A DNA stretch of 35,305 bases from positions 1 to 35,305 of the forward strand of contig JAMLIC010000079.1 of NCBI GenBank assembly GCA_023954375.1. Direction: 5' to 3'. The number at the start of each line of letters is the position of its first letter. Positions within the stretch are counted from its first letter, which is position 1. The position numbers and the translations under genes are program-made. Below, one piece after another: positions 14,143 to 22,352 of the stretch. Below the pieces are notes generated by a model. It saw only the letters and a program-made list of their open reading frames with translations. It was not told the DNA's origin and did no database searches. The stretch comes from Planctomycetota bacterium. Lineage in GTDB: Bacteria > Planctomycetota > J058.

Positions 14143-17100
14143 GTGGTGCGCGCGCGCGAGGACCTCTCCCCCCGACGGGACCGCCCCGACCCGGCCGCGG
14201 AGTGGCTGCGCCTCGCGCTCGACGACGCGCCGGTCGTGGTGCTGGCCGTCGACCCGCGCGGGCGACTCACGCTGGTCGAGGGGCGCGAGCGGGAGCGCCT
14301 CGGCCTGACCTCCTCGGCGGTCGGGCGCTCCGTGTTCGACGCGCTGCGCGACGAGCCCGGGACCCTCGGCCTCGTCCGCGCGGCCATCGCGGGCGAGGAG
14401 CAGGGGGGCTCCTGCACGATGGCCGCCGGGGCGCTCGAGTGCCGCTGGCGGCCGCTCCGGGGGCCGCGGGGCGAGGTCCGCGGCGCGGTCGGGGTGGGGG
14501 TGGAGGCCATCGCGCGCGAGAGCGAGCGCGCGGCGCGCCTCGCCGAGCAGATCCCGTGCGCCCTGTGGACCACCGACCTCGAGCTGCGCGTGACGGCCGT
14601 GGCCGGCCGCATCGCCGGGGACTTCGCCGGGCTCCTCGGCCGGCGCCTCGATGAGGTCGTCCACGAGGTCGGCGCCGGGGCCGTCGAGGCGCACCGGGCG
14701 GCGCTCCACGGCGAGGTGAGCCGCCGCCACCTGACCTGGCGCGGGCACGACCTCGAGGCCCACGTGGCGCCGGTCGCGGACGAGCGCGGCCGGATCACCG
14801 GCGCCGTCGGCCTGGGCGTCGACGTGAGCGACGCGCGGGCGCTCCTCTCGCTCCTCCGGGCCACGCTCGAGAGCACGCAGGACGGGATCCTCGTCGTCGA
14901 CCGGGGCGGGCGGATCGTCACCTACAACCGGCGCTTCGCCGAGCTCTGGCGCCTGCCCGACGAGGTGCTGCGCACGCGCGACGACGCCACCGCGATGCGC
15001 GCGGTCCTCGACCAGCTCGTCGACCCGGATGGGTTCGTCGCCCGCGTGCGCGAGCTCTATGACGATCCCGAGGCCGAGGGGCACGACGTGATCGAGCTCC
15101 GTGACGGCCGGGTGTTCGAGCGCTACTCGAGGCCGCAGCGCCTCAACGGCGTCGTCGGCCGCGTGTGGAGCTTCCGCGACGTGACCGGGCGGCGCCGCGT
15201 CGAGGAGGAGCGGGACCGCCTGCTCGTGGCGGAGCGCGAGGCGCGCGCCCGCGCCGAGGAGGCGGAGCGCTGGCTGCGCGCGATGATCGACGGCGTCGAC
15301 GCGATCCTGTGGGTCCGCAGGCTCGGGTGCCTGGACTTCGAGTTCGTGAGCAACGGGGGACCGGTCATCCTCGGCTATCCCCTCGAGCGGTGGCTCGGCC
15401 CGGGCTTCTGGGGCGAGGTCGTCCACCCGGACGACTACCGCTCTGCGATCGAGGAGGGGTGCCGCCAGCCCTGGCCGACCGACGCCCCGCGGCGGTTCGA
15501 GTACCGCGTCACGGCGGCGGACGGGAGCACACGCTGGGTCGAGGACCACGTGAGCCTCGTCCGCGACGCGCAGGGGCGCGTCACGCACCTCCGCGGCGTC
15601 ATGGTCGACATCACCGACCAGCGCACGGCCGAGCAGCGCCTGGTCGCCAGCGAGGCCACGCTGCGCGCCATGATGGAGAACACGCCGCACGTGGCGATCC
15701 AGCGCTACGACGCGCAGGGGCGGGTGCTGGCCTGGAACCACGCCTCGGAGGTCCTCTACGGCTACCCGGCCGACGCGGCCGTCGGCCGGACCCTCGACGA
15801 GGTCGGCCTGCTCGGGCCCGACGGCGTCGAGGAGTTCCGGCGGCGGCTCGACGTCATCTCGCGGTCAGGCGAGGCCGTCGGCCCGGCGGAGTGGCCGGTG
15901 CGCCGGCGCGACGGGCGGGAGGCGACGGTCATCTCGACGATCTTCCCGGTGCCCGGCGTGACGGGCACCGAGTTCACCTGCATGGACGTCGACGTGACGG
16001 CGCGCCGCCGCGTCGAGGAGGCGCTCGCCGCCCACGCGTCCCGCCTCGAGGTGGTGGCGAGCGTCTCGCGGGCGCTCGACGCCGCCCAGCTCGAGGTCGC
16101 CGCGCTGACCCGCGCCCTGACCGAGGGCGTCGCCGTGGCGCTCGGCGCCGACTGCGTGACGGTCGTGCACACCGAGGCCGGGGACGCGGTCGAGCGGGTC
16201 GAGACCTTCCCCGACGGCCCGCGCGCCCGGTCACTCGTCCAGCGGGTGCGCGAGGGCGCGGTGGGCTGGGCGGAGGTGGCGCGGACCGGCCGGCGCGCCG
16301 TCGTGGTCGAGGGCGAGGCGCAGGTGGCGATCGTGCCGCTGGCCGCCCTCGGGCGCGTCCTCGGCACGCTGGCGGCGGCGAGGGGCGCCTGGGTCGAGCC
16401 GGAGCTGCGCCTGCTCGAGGACCTGGGCGAGCGCGCCGGGCTCGCCCTCGCGGCCGCCCGGCACCACCGCGCCGCCGAGGCGGCGATCCAGCAGCGCGAC
16501 GAGTTCCTGTCCGTCGCGTCGCACGAGCTGCGCACGCCGCTCCAGTCGCTGGGGCTGGCCGTCCAGGGCCTGCAGGCCCAGGCCCGGCGCGCGGGCGGGC
16601 TGGCGCGCGTCGCGCCCGCGACCCTCGAGCGCGCCCTCGAGACCCTCGCCCGCCAGCAGCGCCGGCTCTCGCGCCTCGTCGACGCGCTCCTCGACGTGAC
16701 GCGGCTCGCCGCCGGGCGGCTGCACCTCGAGCTCGAGCCGGTGGACCTGTCGACCGTCGCGCGCGACGTCACCGACCTGTTCGCGGGCGAGCTGGCGGCG
16801 GCCCGCACGCCGGTGGCGGTCCGGACGCCGGGCCCCGTCGTGGGCCGCTGGGACCGGGGGCGCCTGGAGCAGGTCGTGGCCAACCTGCTCTCGAACGCCC
16901 TCAAGTACGGCGCCGGACGGCCGGTCGACGTGGAGGTCCACGCGGACGCGCGGCGGGCGCGGCTCGTCGTGCGCGACCGGGGGATCGGCATGGACCCGGC
17001 CACGCGGGACCAGATCTTCGAGCGGTTCAAGCGCGGGGTGTCGGCCCGGCACTACGGCGGGCTGGGCCTCGGCCTGTTCATCGCGCGCCAGATCGTCCAG

Positions 17101-17202
17101 GCGCTGGGGGGCGCGATCCACGTGTCCAGCGCGCCGGGGCAGGGGGCCACGTTCGAGGTCGAGCTCCCGCGCGCCGGCCCGGAGGAGAGGCCGGCGCGGT
17201 GA
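14143..17202 (+). CDS. Multi-PAS/GAF sensor histidine kinase
   Basis: This soluble kinase has about 1019 residues and no membrane segment. Roughly five PAS modules lie at residues 20-130, 140-230, 245-350, 370-490 and 505-625. The fourth carries a clear PAC-type end (LRGVMVDITDQRTAEQRL) and the fifth ends MDVDVTARRRVEEAL. A GAF-like region follows (about 635-775), then the dimerisation helix with the phosphoacceptor His in SVASHELRTPLQSL (about residue 794). The ATPase domain has VVANLLSNALKYG, DRGIGM and GGLGLGLFI. The stop overlaps the start of the receiver gene as GTGA, so the receiver is almost certainly its partner. Candidate starts are GTG at 14137, 14143 and 14146. The signals sensed are unknown. 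Confidence 0.92.
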   Translation: MVRAREDLSPRRDRPDPAAEWLRLALDDAPVVVLAVDPRGRLTLVEGRERERLGLTSSAVGRSVFDALRDEPGTLGLVRAAIAGEEQGGSCTMAAGALECRWRPLRGPRGEVRGAVGVGVEAIARESERAARLAEQIPCALWTTDLELRVTAVAGRIAGDFAGLLGRRLDEVVHEVGAGAVEAHRAALHGEVSRRHLTWRGHDLEAHVAPVADERGRITGAVGLGVDVSDARALLSLLRATLESTQDGILVVDRGGRIVTYNRRFAELWRLPDEVLRTRDDATAMRAVLDQLVDPDGFVARVRELYDDPEAEGHDVIELRDGRVFERYSRPQRLNGVVGRVWSFRDVTGRRRVEEERDRLLVAEREARARAEEAERWLRAMIDGVDAILWVRRLGCLDFEFVSNGGPVILGYPLERWLGPGFWGEVVHPDDYRSAIEEGCRQPWPTDAPRRFEYRVTAADGSTRWVEDHVSLVRDAQGRVTHLRGVMVDITDQRTAEQRLVASEATLRAMMENTPHVAIQRYDAQGRVLAWNHASEVLYGYPADAAVGRTLDEVGLLGPDGVEEFRRRLDVISRSGEAVGPAEWPVRRRDGREATVISTIFPVPGVTGTEFTCMDVDVTARRRVEEALAAHASRLEVVASVSRALDAAQLEVAALTRALTEGVAVALGADCVTVVHTEAGDAVERVETFPDGPRARSLVQRVREGAVGWAEVARTGRRAVVVEGEAQVAIVPLAALGRVLGTLAAARGAWVEPELRLLEDLGERAGLALAAARHHRAAEAAIQQRDEFLSVASHELRTPLQSLGLAVQGLQAQARRAGGLARVAPATLERALETLARQQRRLSRLVDALLDVTRLAAGRLHLELEPVDLSTVARDVTDLFAGELAAARTPVAVRTPGPVVGRWDRGRLEQVVANLLSNALKYGAGRPVDVEVHADARRARLVVRDRGIGMDPATRDQIFERFKRGVSARHYGGLGLGLFIARQIVQALGGAIHVSSAPGQGATFEVELPRAGPEERPAR

Positions 17203-17567
17203 GCGACGACGTCCTGGTCGTCGACGACGACCCCGACATCCTGGAGGCCCTCGGCGGCGTGCTCACGCTCGCGGGGCACGACGTCGCGGCCTTCGGCGAC
17301 GCGCGCGAGGCGCTGCGCTGGCTCGACGACGGGCACGTCCCGCGGGTCGTGCTCCTGGACCTCATGATGCCCGGCATGAACGGGTGGGAGTTCCTGGACG
17401 AGCTCCACGACCGCCCGGCCCTCCACGGCGTGCCCGTGATCGTCCTCACCGGCGCGACCGGCGACGGGGGGCTCCACGTGTGCTCGCTCCTGAAGAAGCC
17501 GGTCGACCTCGACGTGCTCCTGCGCGAGGTGGAGCGCTGGAGCGGCCCCGGGGGGTCGGGGCCGTGA
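17199..17567 (+). CDS. Single-domain response regulator
   Basis: This 122-residue receiver without output domain begins at a GTG that overlaps the kinase stop. It has the acidic pocket VVDDDPD (Asp9-Asp11), phosphoacceptor Asp54 in VVLLDLMMPGMNG, the switch Thr in VIVLTGA, and Lys in LLKKPVD. Residues between beta4 and the Lys are shortened (TGDGGLHVCSLL). As it lacks a DNA-binding domain, it probably relays phosphate or acts by protein contact. It is co-translated with the kinase at 14143. Confidence 0.93.
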   Translation: MSDDVLVVDDDPDILEALGGVLTLAGHDVAAFGDAREALRWLDDGHVPRVVLLDLMMPGMNGWEFLDELHDRPALHGVPVIVLTGATGDGGLHVCSLLKKPVDLDVLLREVERWSGPGGSGP

Positions 17568-17609
17568 TCCACCCGTCCCCGTTCCCTGTTCCCCCCTCCG
17601 TCCCCCGGG

Positions 17610-17615
17610 TAAAGT
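17610..17615 (+). promoter_or_regulatory. -10-like hexamer of the acyl-CoA dehydrogenase gene
   Basis: TAAAGT lies 25 nt before the ATG, leaving a leader with a GGGAGG Shine-Dalgarno (17630-17635). No -35 box is evident. Confidence 0.3.
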
Positions 17616-17640
17616 CTCCGCCCCACCCCGGGAGGCACCC

Positions 17641-19470
17641 ATGTCCGACACCCCGCTGCAGCTGCGCGACCTGCGCTTCGTCCTCTTCGAGCACCTGAAG
17701 GCGCACGAGGCGGTGGGCCTCGACCGGGACACGATGGACGCGTTCCTCGACGCCGGGGCGTCGTTCGTCACCGGCTTCCTGGCCCCGATCAACGCGCCCG
17801 GCGACAAGCAGGGCTGCCGCCGCAACCCCGACGGGACCGTCACCACGGCCAAGGGGTACCGCGAGGCGCTCGACCAGTGGCGCGAGGGCGGCTGGGGCGG
17901 CATGCGCGCGCCCTCGGAGCACGGCGGGCAGGACCTGCCGCAGGTGCTCGTGACGGCGATGGACGAGCTGATCATCGCCACCTGCTGCGCGTTCCACAAC
18001 TACACCGGGCTGACGCGCGCCTGCGCCAACATGCTCCTGCGGCGCGCGAGCGACGAGCAGAAGCAGACGTGGGCGCGGCCGCTGATCTCCGCCGAGTGGC
18101 AGGGGACCATGTGCCTGACCGAGAGCAACGCCGGCTCCGACGTCGGCGCCTCGCGCACGCGCGCCGTGCCCATCGAGGGCGACCGCTACGCCATCGAGGG
18201 CGAGAAGGTGTTCATCACCTCGGGCGAGCACGACATGGCGGACAACCACGTCCACATCGTGCTCGCGCGCGTGGACGAGGACGGGCCCGGCGTGAAGGGC
18301 CTGTCGATCTTCATCGTGCCCAAGTACCGCCTCGACGCGGACGGCAAGCCGACGCTCCCGAACGACGTCTTCTGCGCCGGGATCGAGGAGAAGATGGGCA
18401 TCCACGGGTCGGTCACGACCACGATGAAGTTCGGCGAGAACGGCAAGTGCGAGGGCTACCTCATCGGCCAGCGCCGCGAGGGGATCTCGATCATGTTCGA
18501 GATCATGAACGAGGAGCGCATCGTCGTCGGCCAGCAGGGCCAGGCGCTCGCGGCGACGGCCTACGGCCTCGCGCTCCGCTACGCCAAGCAGCGCCTGCAG
18601 GGCTCGTCGATCGCCAAGGGCAAGAGCATCACCGAGGAGAAGGTCGCGATCATCGAGCACCCGGACGTCCGGCGCATGCTCCTGACCGTCAAGGCGCAGG
18701 GCGAGGCGGCGCGGGCGCTGCTCCTGCACACCGGCCTCCTCATCGACCAGGAGGAGCGCGCCTCGGGCGAGGAGAAGGCGCGCATCTCGCGGCGGATCGC
18801 GCTGCTCACGCCGATCTGCAAGGCGTGGGGGAGCGAGGTCGGCTTCCAGGCCTGCTCGACGGCCATGCAGGTGTTCGGCGGCTACGGCTACATCAAGGAG
18901 TACGGCGTCGAGCAGCTCGTGCGCGACGCGCGGATCGCCTGCGTCTACGAGGGGACGAACGGGATCCAGGCGATCGACCTGCTCTTCCGCAAGGTGGCCC
19001 GCGACCAGGGCGAGGGGCTCAAGGAGCTCCTGGGCGACGTGGTCGGCCTCGCGCGCGGCGGCAAGGGCCAGGCCGGCGGCGCGCTCGACGGCGAGCTGGC
19101 GGAGCTCGAGCGCCAGGCCGGCGAGGTCGGCAAGGCGGCGCTGCACCTCGGCAAGCAGATCGCGAAGGAGGACCTCCTCGGCGCGGCGCTCGGGGCCACG
19201 CCCTTCCTGACGATCGCCGGCAACCTGGTCGGCGCCTACTACCTCATGCAGCAGGCCCTGCTCGCCGAGGAGCGCCTGGCCGCGCTCGGCGCCCCGGCCG
19301 ACCCCGACGCGCGCGCGGGCTGGGCGGCCGACAACGCCGAGGCGGCGTTCTACGCCGGCAAGGTGGAGACGGCGCGCTTCTTCGTCAGCCAGCTCCTGAC
19401 GGAGAACGCCTGGCGGGCGGCGCAGGCGACCGCGGCGGACCGCTCGGCCCTGCGCTGCGCTCTGGTGTGA
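17641..19470 (+). CDS. Acyl-CoA dehydrogenase with C-terminal extension
   Basis: This 609-residue flavoenzyme of the large acyl-CoA dehydrogenase group (which includes the methylthiopropionyl-CoA dehydrogenase DmdC) oxidises the alpha-beta bond of an acyl-CoA using FAD. Visible motifs are MCLTESNAGSDVGASRTRA for flavin and substrate binding, KVFITSGEHD, and VFGGYGYIKEYGVEQLVRDA. The catalytic base is Glu437 in VYEGTNGIQAIDL. Residues beyond about 460 form the extra helical domain typical of this group. The ATG has a GGGAGG Shine-Dalgarno. Its stop lies inside the conserved stop-codon element and is followed by a 22-bp hairpin. No beta-oxidation partner or electron-transfer flavoprotein gene is adjacent, so the substrate is unknown. 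Confidence 0.94.
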   Translation: MSDTPLQLRDLRFVLFEHLKAHEAVGLDRDTMDAFLDAGASFVTGFLAPINAPGDKQGCRRNPDGTVTTAKGYREALDQWREGGWGGMRAPSEHGGQDLPQVLVTAMDELIIATCCAFHNYTGLTRACANMLLRRASDEQKQTWARPLISAEWQGTMCLTESNAGSDVGASRTRAVPIEGDRYAIEGEKVFITSGEHDMADNHVHIVLARVDEDGPGVKGLSIFIVPKYRLDADGKPTLPNDVFCAGIEEKMGIHGSVTTTMKFGENGKCEGYLIGQRREGISIMFEIMNEERIVVGQQGQALAATAYGLALRYAKQRLQGSSIAKGKSITEEKVAIIEHPDVRRMLLTVKAQGEAARALLLHTGLLIDQEERASGEEKARISRRIALLTPICKAWGSEVGFQACSTAMQVFGGYGYIKEYGVEQLVRDARIACVYEGTNGIQAIDLLFRKVARDQGEGLKELLGDVVGLARGGKGQAGGALDGELAELERQAGEVGKAALHLGKQIAKEDLLGAALGATPFLTIAGNLVGAYYLMQQALLAEERLAALGAPADPDARAGWAADNAEAAFYAGKVETARFFVSQLLTENAWRAAQATAADRSALRCALV

Positions 19471-19505
19471 TCGACGGCTGCGGCCGCGGATGCCGGCCGC
19501 TGCGG
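19466..19505 (+). repeat. Stop-codon-associated element, copy 3
   Basis: TGTGATCGACGGCTG starts 2 nt before the TGA of the acyl-CoA dehydrogenase, so that the stop is part of the element, and it continues through CGGATGCCGGCCGCTGCGG. It aligns with the elements behind the HPF and riboflavin synthase genes. Confidence 0.6.
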
Positions 19506-19559
19506 CGCGCGCGCGGGTCGTAGGATCAGGCGATCGATACGACCCGCGCGCGCGCCGCA
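19501..19559 (+). terminator. Perfect 22-bp hairpin after the acyl-CoA dehydrogenase
   Basis: Arms 19501-19522 (TGCGGCGCGCGCGCGGGTCG...) and 19538-19559 are perfect reverse complements around a 15-nt loop, GGATCAGGCGATCGA. There is no T-run. It may terminate transcription, stabilise the mRNA end, or be part of a small structured RNA. Confidence 0.55.
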
Positions 19560-19858
19560 TCGCCTCGGCCTCCGCGGCCTCGCCTCGCGTGCGGCTGCGT
19601 TCCACCCGCGGCCATGCCGCGGGGTCGCGAGGTCGGTCGAAGGTCGTTCCCTCCTTCGTCCGTCCACCGGCTCGGTGGGAGCAGTGACGTGAGAGCGTCG
19701 GGTCCCCGCGGTCGTCGGCCCCCGTAGCTGACGGTGACCGACCACCAGGCGCGTCGACTTCCGCGACGCCGGCCGTCGACGTCCTCGACGCGACCCCGGC
19801 CGTGCCCTCACCTGCAAGGACTTGAGCGCCGGCAGGCGGTTCGCGTCGCGGCAGGTCG
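19560..19858. other. Intergenic region without a recognisable gene
   Basis: About 300 bp separate the hairpin from the next kinase. I see a small CCCGCGGC/GCCGCGGG stem near 19606-19624 and no convincing start with a Shine-Dalgarno, promoter or riboswitch. A non-coding RNA cannot be excluded. Confidence 0.4.
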
Positions 19859-21754
19859 ATGACCGCCGTCACGCTGTCCCGCCGCTGGCTCCTGGTCGGG
19901 GTGCTCGTGTGCCTCGCGCTGGCCCTCGAGGTGGGGTTCCTGGCCGTGCACGTGAGCCCGCCGGTCGGCGCGACCGAGCCGAGCGCCGTCTCCGAGCTCC
20001 GGCTCGCGGCGCTCCAGCTCGGGTTCCCGGCCGCCCTGCTCGCGGCCGCCCTGCTGCTCACGCTCTACCACTTCCGCGCCCAGCGGGAGCTGGAGCGGGA
20101 GGTCCGGCTGCGGCGGCTGGAGGCCGAGGCCCGCGAGACGATCGTCCTCCTGGCCCAGCGCCATGTCGGGGCCGAGGACCTGGACGGGTTCCTGCGGGCG
20201 GTGCCTCGGCTGCTCGCCGAGCGCCTGGGCGCGACGGCGGTCGAGCTGCAGCTGGTCGCGCGCGAGGGGCAGGAAGAGGTCCGCCTCGCCCACGGCCCGG
20301 CCGACGCGCGCGGCCGCGTCACGTCCGTGCCGATCCTGAGCGCGGGCGAGGTCATGGGGACCCTGCACATCGCCGCGCCGCACGGGACCGCCGACCCGCA
20401 CGCGCCCGAGACCCTCCTCGTCATCTCGAGCTACCTGGCGGCGGCGATCGACCGCATGCGCGCGGCCGAGGACATGCGGCGGGCGCGCGACCAGGCGCTG
20501 GAGAGCGCGCGGCTGAAGAGCGAGTTCCTGGCCACGATGAGCCACGAGATCCGCACCCCGCTGCACGGCGTGCTCGGCATGAACTCGCTCCTCCTCGACA
20601 CCGACCTCACCCCCGAGCAGCGCGAGCTCGCCGAGACGGTCCGGCGCTCGAGCGAGCACCTGCTGACGCTCCTCAACGACATCCTCGACCTGTCGAAGAT
20701 CGAGGCCGACCGGCTGGAGCTCGAGGTGGTGGAGTTCGACCTGGGCCAGGCGGTGCGCGAGGCGGCGGGGTTCCTGGCCGAGGTCGCCGAGCAGAAGGGG
20801 CTCGCGCTCAGCTGCCGGCTCCACTCCGGCCTGCCGCGGACCGTGCGCGGCGACCCCGTGCGGCTGCGGCAGGTGATCCTGAACCTGGTCGGCAACGCGG
20901 TGAAGTTCACGGAGCGCGGCGGGGTCGAGGTGCGGGCGAGCGCCGCGCCGCACGGGCCCGGCGCCGTGGTCCGGTTCGAGGTGATCGACACGGGGCCGGG
21001 CGTCTCGCCGGCGCTGCAGGCGCGCCTGTTCCAGCCCTTCACGCAGGCGGACAGCTCGACCACCCGGCGCCACGGCGGCTCCGGGCTGGGGCTGGCGATC
21101 TGCCGGCGCCTCGCCGCCCTCATGGGCGGCGAGATCGGCGTCGAGAGCGCGCCGGGCGGGGGGAGCCGGTTCTGGTTCACGGCCCGCTTCGAGGCGCGCT
21201 CGAGCAGCGCGCGCATCACCTCGACCCGCGTCAGCCAGGTGCGGCTCCCCCGCCCCACGCGCTCCCAGCGGCGGCCGACCCGGGCCGAGCTGGAGGAGGG
21301 CCAGGTCCAGCCAGCCGGGGCGCCGCGCCCCGTGGCGGAGCGCCGCCCGACCGTCCTCGTGGCGGAGGACAACCCGATCAACCAGCGGCTCGCCGTGCGC
21401 ATGCTCGACCGGCTCGGCTTCGACGCCGAGGTGGTCTGCAACGGCGAGGAGGCCGTGCAGGCGGTCGCGCGGCGGGAGTTCGCCTGCGTCCTCATGGACT
21501 GCCAGATGCCTCTCGTGGACGGCTACGAGGCCACGGCGCGCATCCGCGCCGCGTGGGACGGCCTCCGCCCCCGCCCGCCGATCATCGCCCTCACGGCGAG
21601 CGCCATGCAGGGCGACCGCGAGCGCTGCCTGGCGGTGGGGATGGACGATCACCTCCCCAAGCCCGTGCGCCCCGACGCCCTGCGCGCCGCGCTGGAGTCG
21701 GTCCTCGGCGGGGAGGGCGCCCGGGTGTGGGGGGAGGCGGCGCGAGCGGGGTGA
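19859..21754 (+). CDS. Membrane-bound hybrid histidine kinase with receiver
   Basis: This 631-residue inner-membrane sensor kinase has membrane segments at about residues 9-31 (RRWLLVGVLVCLALALEVGF) and 50-70 (LQLGFPAALLAAALLLTLYH), with a short periplasmic loop of about 20 residues. A GAF-like domain spans about 90-200. His229 lies in MSHEIRTPLHGVLGMNSLLL, followed by ILNLVGNAVKFTERG, DTGPGV and GGSGLGLAICRRL of the ATPase domain. A linker leads to the receiver (about 495-620) with VAEDNPINQ, phosphoacceptor Asp547 (VLMDCQMPLVDGYEA), ALTASAM and LPKPV. The order matches BarA-like kinases without an Hpt domain. The ATG has only a weak Shine-Dalgarno (GGCAGG). Partner and signal are unknown. 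Confidence 0.92.
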   Translation: MTAVTLSRRWLLVGVLVCLALALEVGFLAVHVSPPVGATEPSAVSELRLAALQLGFPAALLAAALLLTLYHFRAQRELEREVRLRRLEAEARETIVLLAQRHVGAEDLDGFLRAVPRLLAERLGATAVELQLVAREGQEEVRLAHGPADARGRVTSVPILSAGEVMGTLHIAAPHGTADPHAPETLLVISSYLAAAIDRMRAAEDMRRARDQALESARLKSEFLATMSHEIRTPLHGVLGMNSLLLDTDLTPEQRELAETVRRSSEHLLTLLNDILDLSKIEADRLELEVVEFDLGQAVREAAGFLAEVAEQKGLALSCRLHSGLPRTVRGDPVRLRQVILNLVGNAVKFTERGGVEVRASAAPHGPGAVVRFEVIDTGPGVSPALQARLFQPFTQADSSTTRRHGGSGLGLAICRRLAALMGGEIGVESAPGGGSRFWFTARFEARSSSARITSTRVSQVRLPRPTRSQRRPTRAELEEGQVQPAGAPRPVAERRPTVLVAEDNPINQRLAVRMLDRLGFDAEVVCNGEEAVQAVARREFACVLMDCQMPLVDGYEATARIRAAWDGLRPRPPIIALTASAMQGDRERCLAVGMDDHLPKPVRPDALRAALESVLGGEGARVWGEAARAG

Positions 21755-21760
21755 GGGCCT

Positions 21761-21890
21761 TCGATGAGTGATGCGCTCGCGAGGGGCGGGCGATCGGCGC
21801 AAGTCCCGGACTGGCACGAACTGGCCCGTTCCGCCCGTCCCCATCGCTCGCTCGGGCGGCTCGAACAGGTGCAGCTTCTCGAGCTCACGA
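21761..21890. repeat. Diverged single copy of the 153-bp unit
   Basis: GATGAGTGATGCGCTCGCGA, GATCGGCGCA, CTGGCCCGTTCCG, CCCCATCGCTCGCTC and TCTCGAGCTCA occur here in the same order as in the tandem array at 6032-6490, with an internal gap of about 22 nt near the right end. The stem GGGGCGGGCG (21783-21792) pairs with CGCCCGTCCCC (21832-21842), replacing the array's stem by compensatory changes. Confidence 0.8.
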
Positions 21891-21892
21891 CC

Positions 21893-22352
21893 CTACTCTC
21901 GCCAGCGGCGCGTCTTCCAGACGAACGCGCCGCGTCGGTCGATGTAGCCCGAGAGCTCCCCGGCGCGGACGAGGGCCAGGCCGTCCTGGAAGTCCCACGG
22001 CGCTGGCCCGAACGGGAAGCTCACGCCAGACCCGATGGGACGCCCGAGGACGAACTCCTCGGCGCGCGTGAGCCACGCCAGACCTCAGGGTGCTCGCTGG
22101 TGAAACGCGGAGCCACGCTCGCGGCGAGCGCGATGCGGCCCTGCGCCATGACTCCGGGCCGCATGGGTCGAAGGCGTATATGAGCTGCTGCGGAAACGGC
22201 CAGCGCTCCTGCCCGAGCGCGAGCCAGAGGCGCAGCCGCTCCTCTGGCAGGTCCCCCACCCGCGCTCGTTCACGGAGCCAGGCCGCCTCGTCCTCCACGC
22301 TGCCGGTCGCGCGGAAGCGGCGCTCGAGCTCGCGGAGGTGCGCGTCGCTCAT
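21893..22352 (-). pseudogene. WG-repeat protein gene with two apparent frameshifts
   Basis: The gene starts at ATG 22352, overlapping the upstream stop as ATGA, and begins MSDAHLRELERRFRATGSVE, like its neighbour. The first frame is sensible up to YAFDP near 22166. It then continues in a second frame (MRPGVMAQGRIALAASVAPR, FTSEHPEVW) and, from about 22078, in a third (LTRAEEFVLGRPIGSGVSF to the TAG at 21893). Each switch equals loss of one base, the first at a GGG run. The final part, GLALVRAGELSGYIDRRGAF, followed by VWK, looks like a WG (KWG) beta repeat. The restored protein would have about 153 residues. Either the gene is decaying or the assembly has two single-base errors. Confidence 0.65.

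Noticed and set aside
21808..21825. TGGCACGAACTGGCC as a sigma-54 promoter
   Set aside because: The -24 half is good, but the GC doublet is one base off the required spacing and TTGC is absent. It lies inside the repeat.
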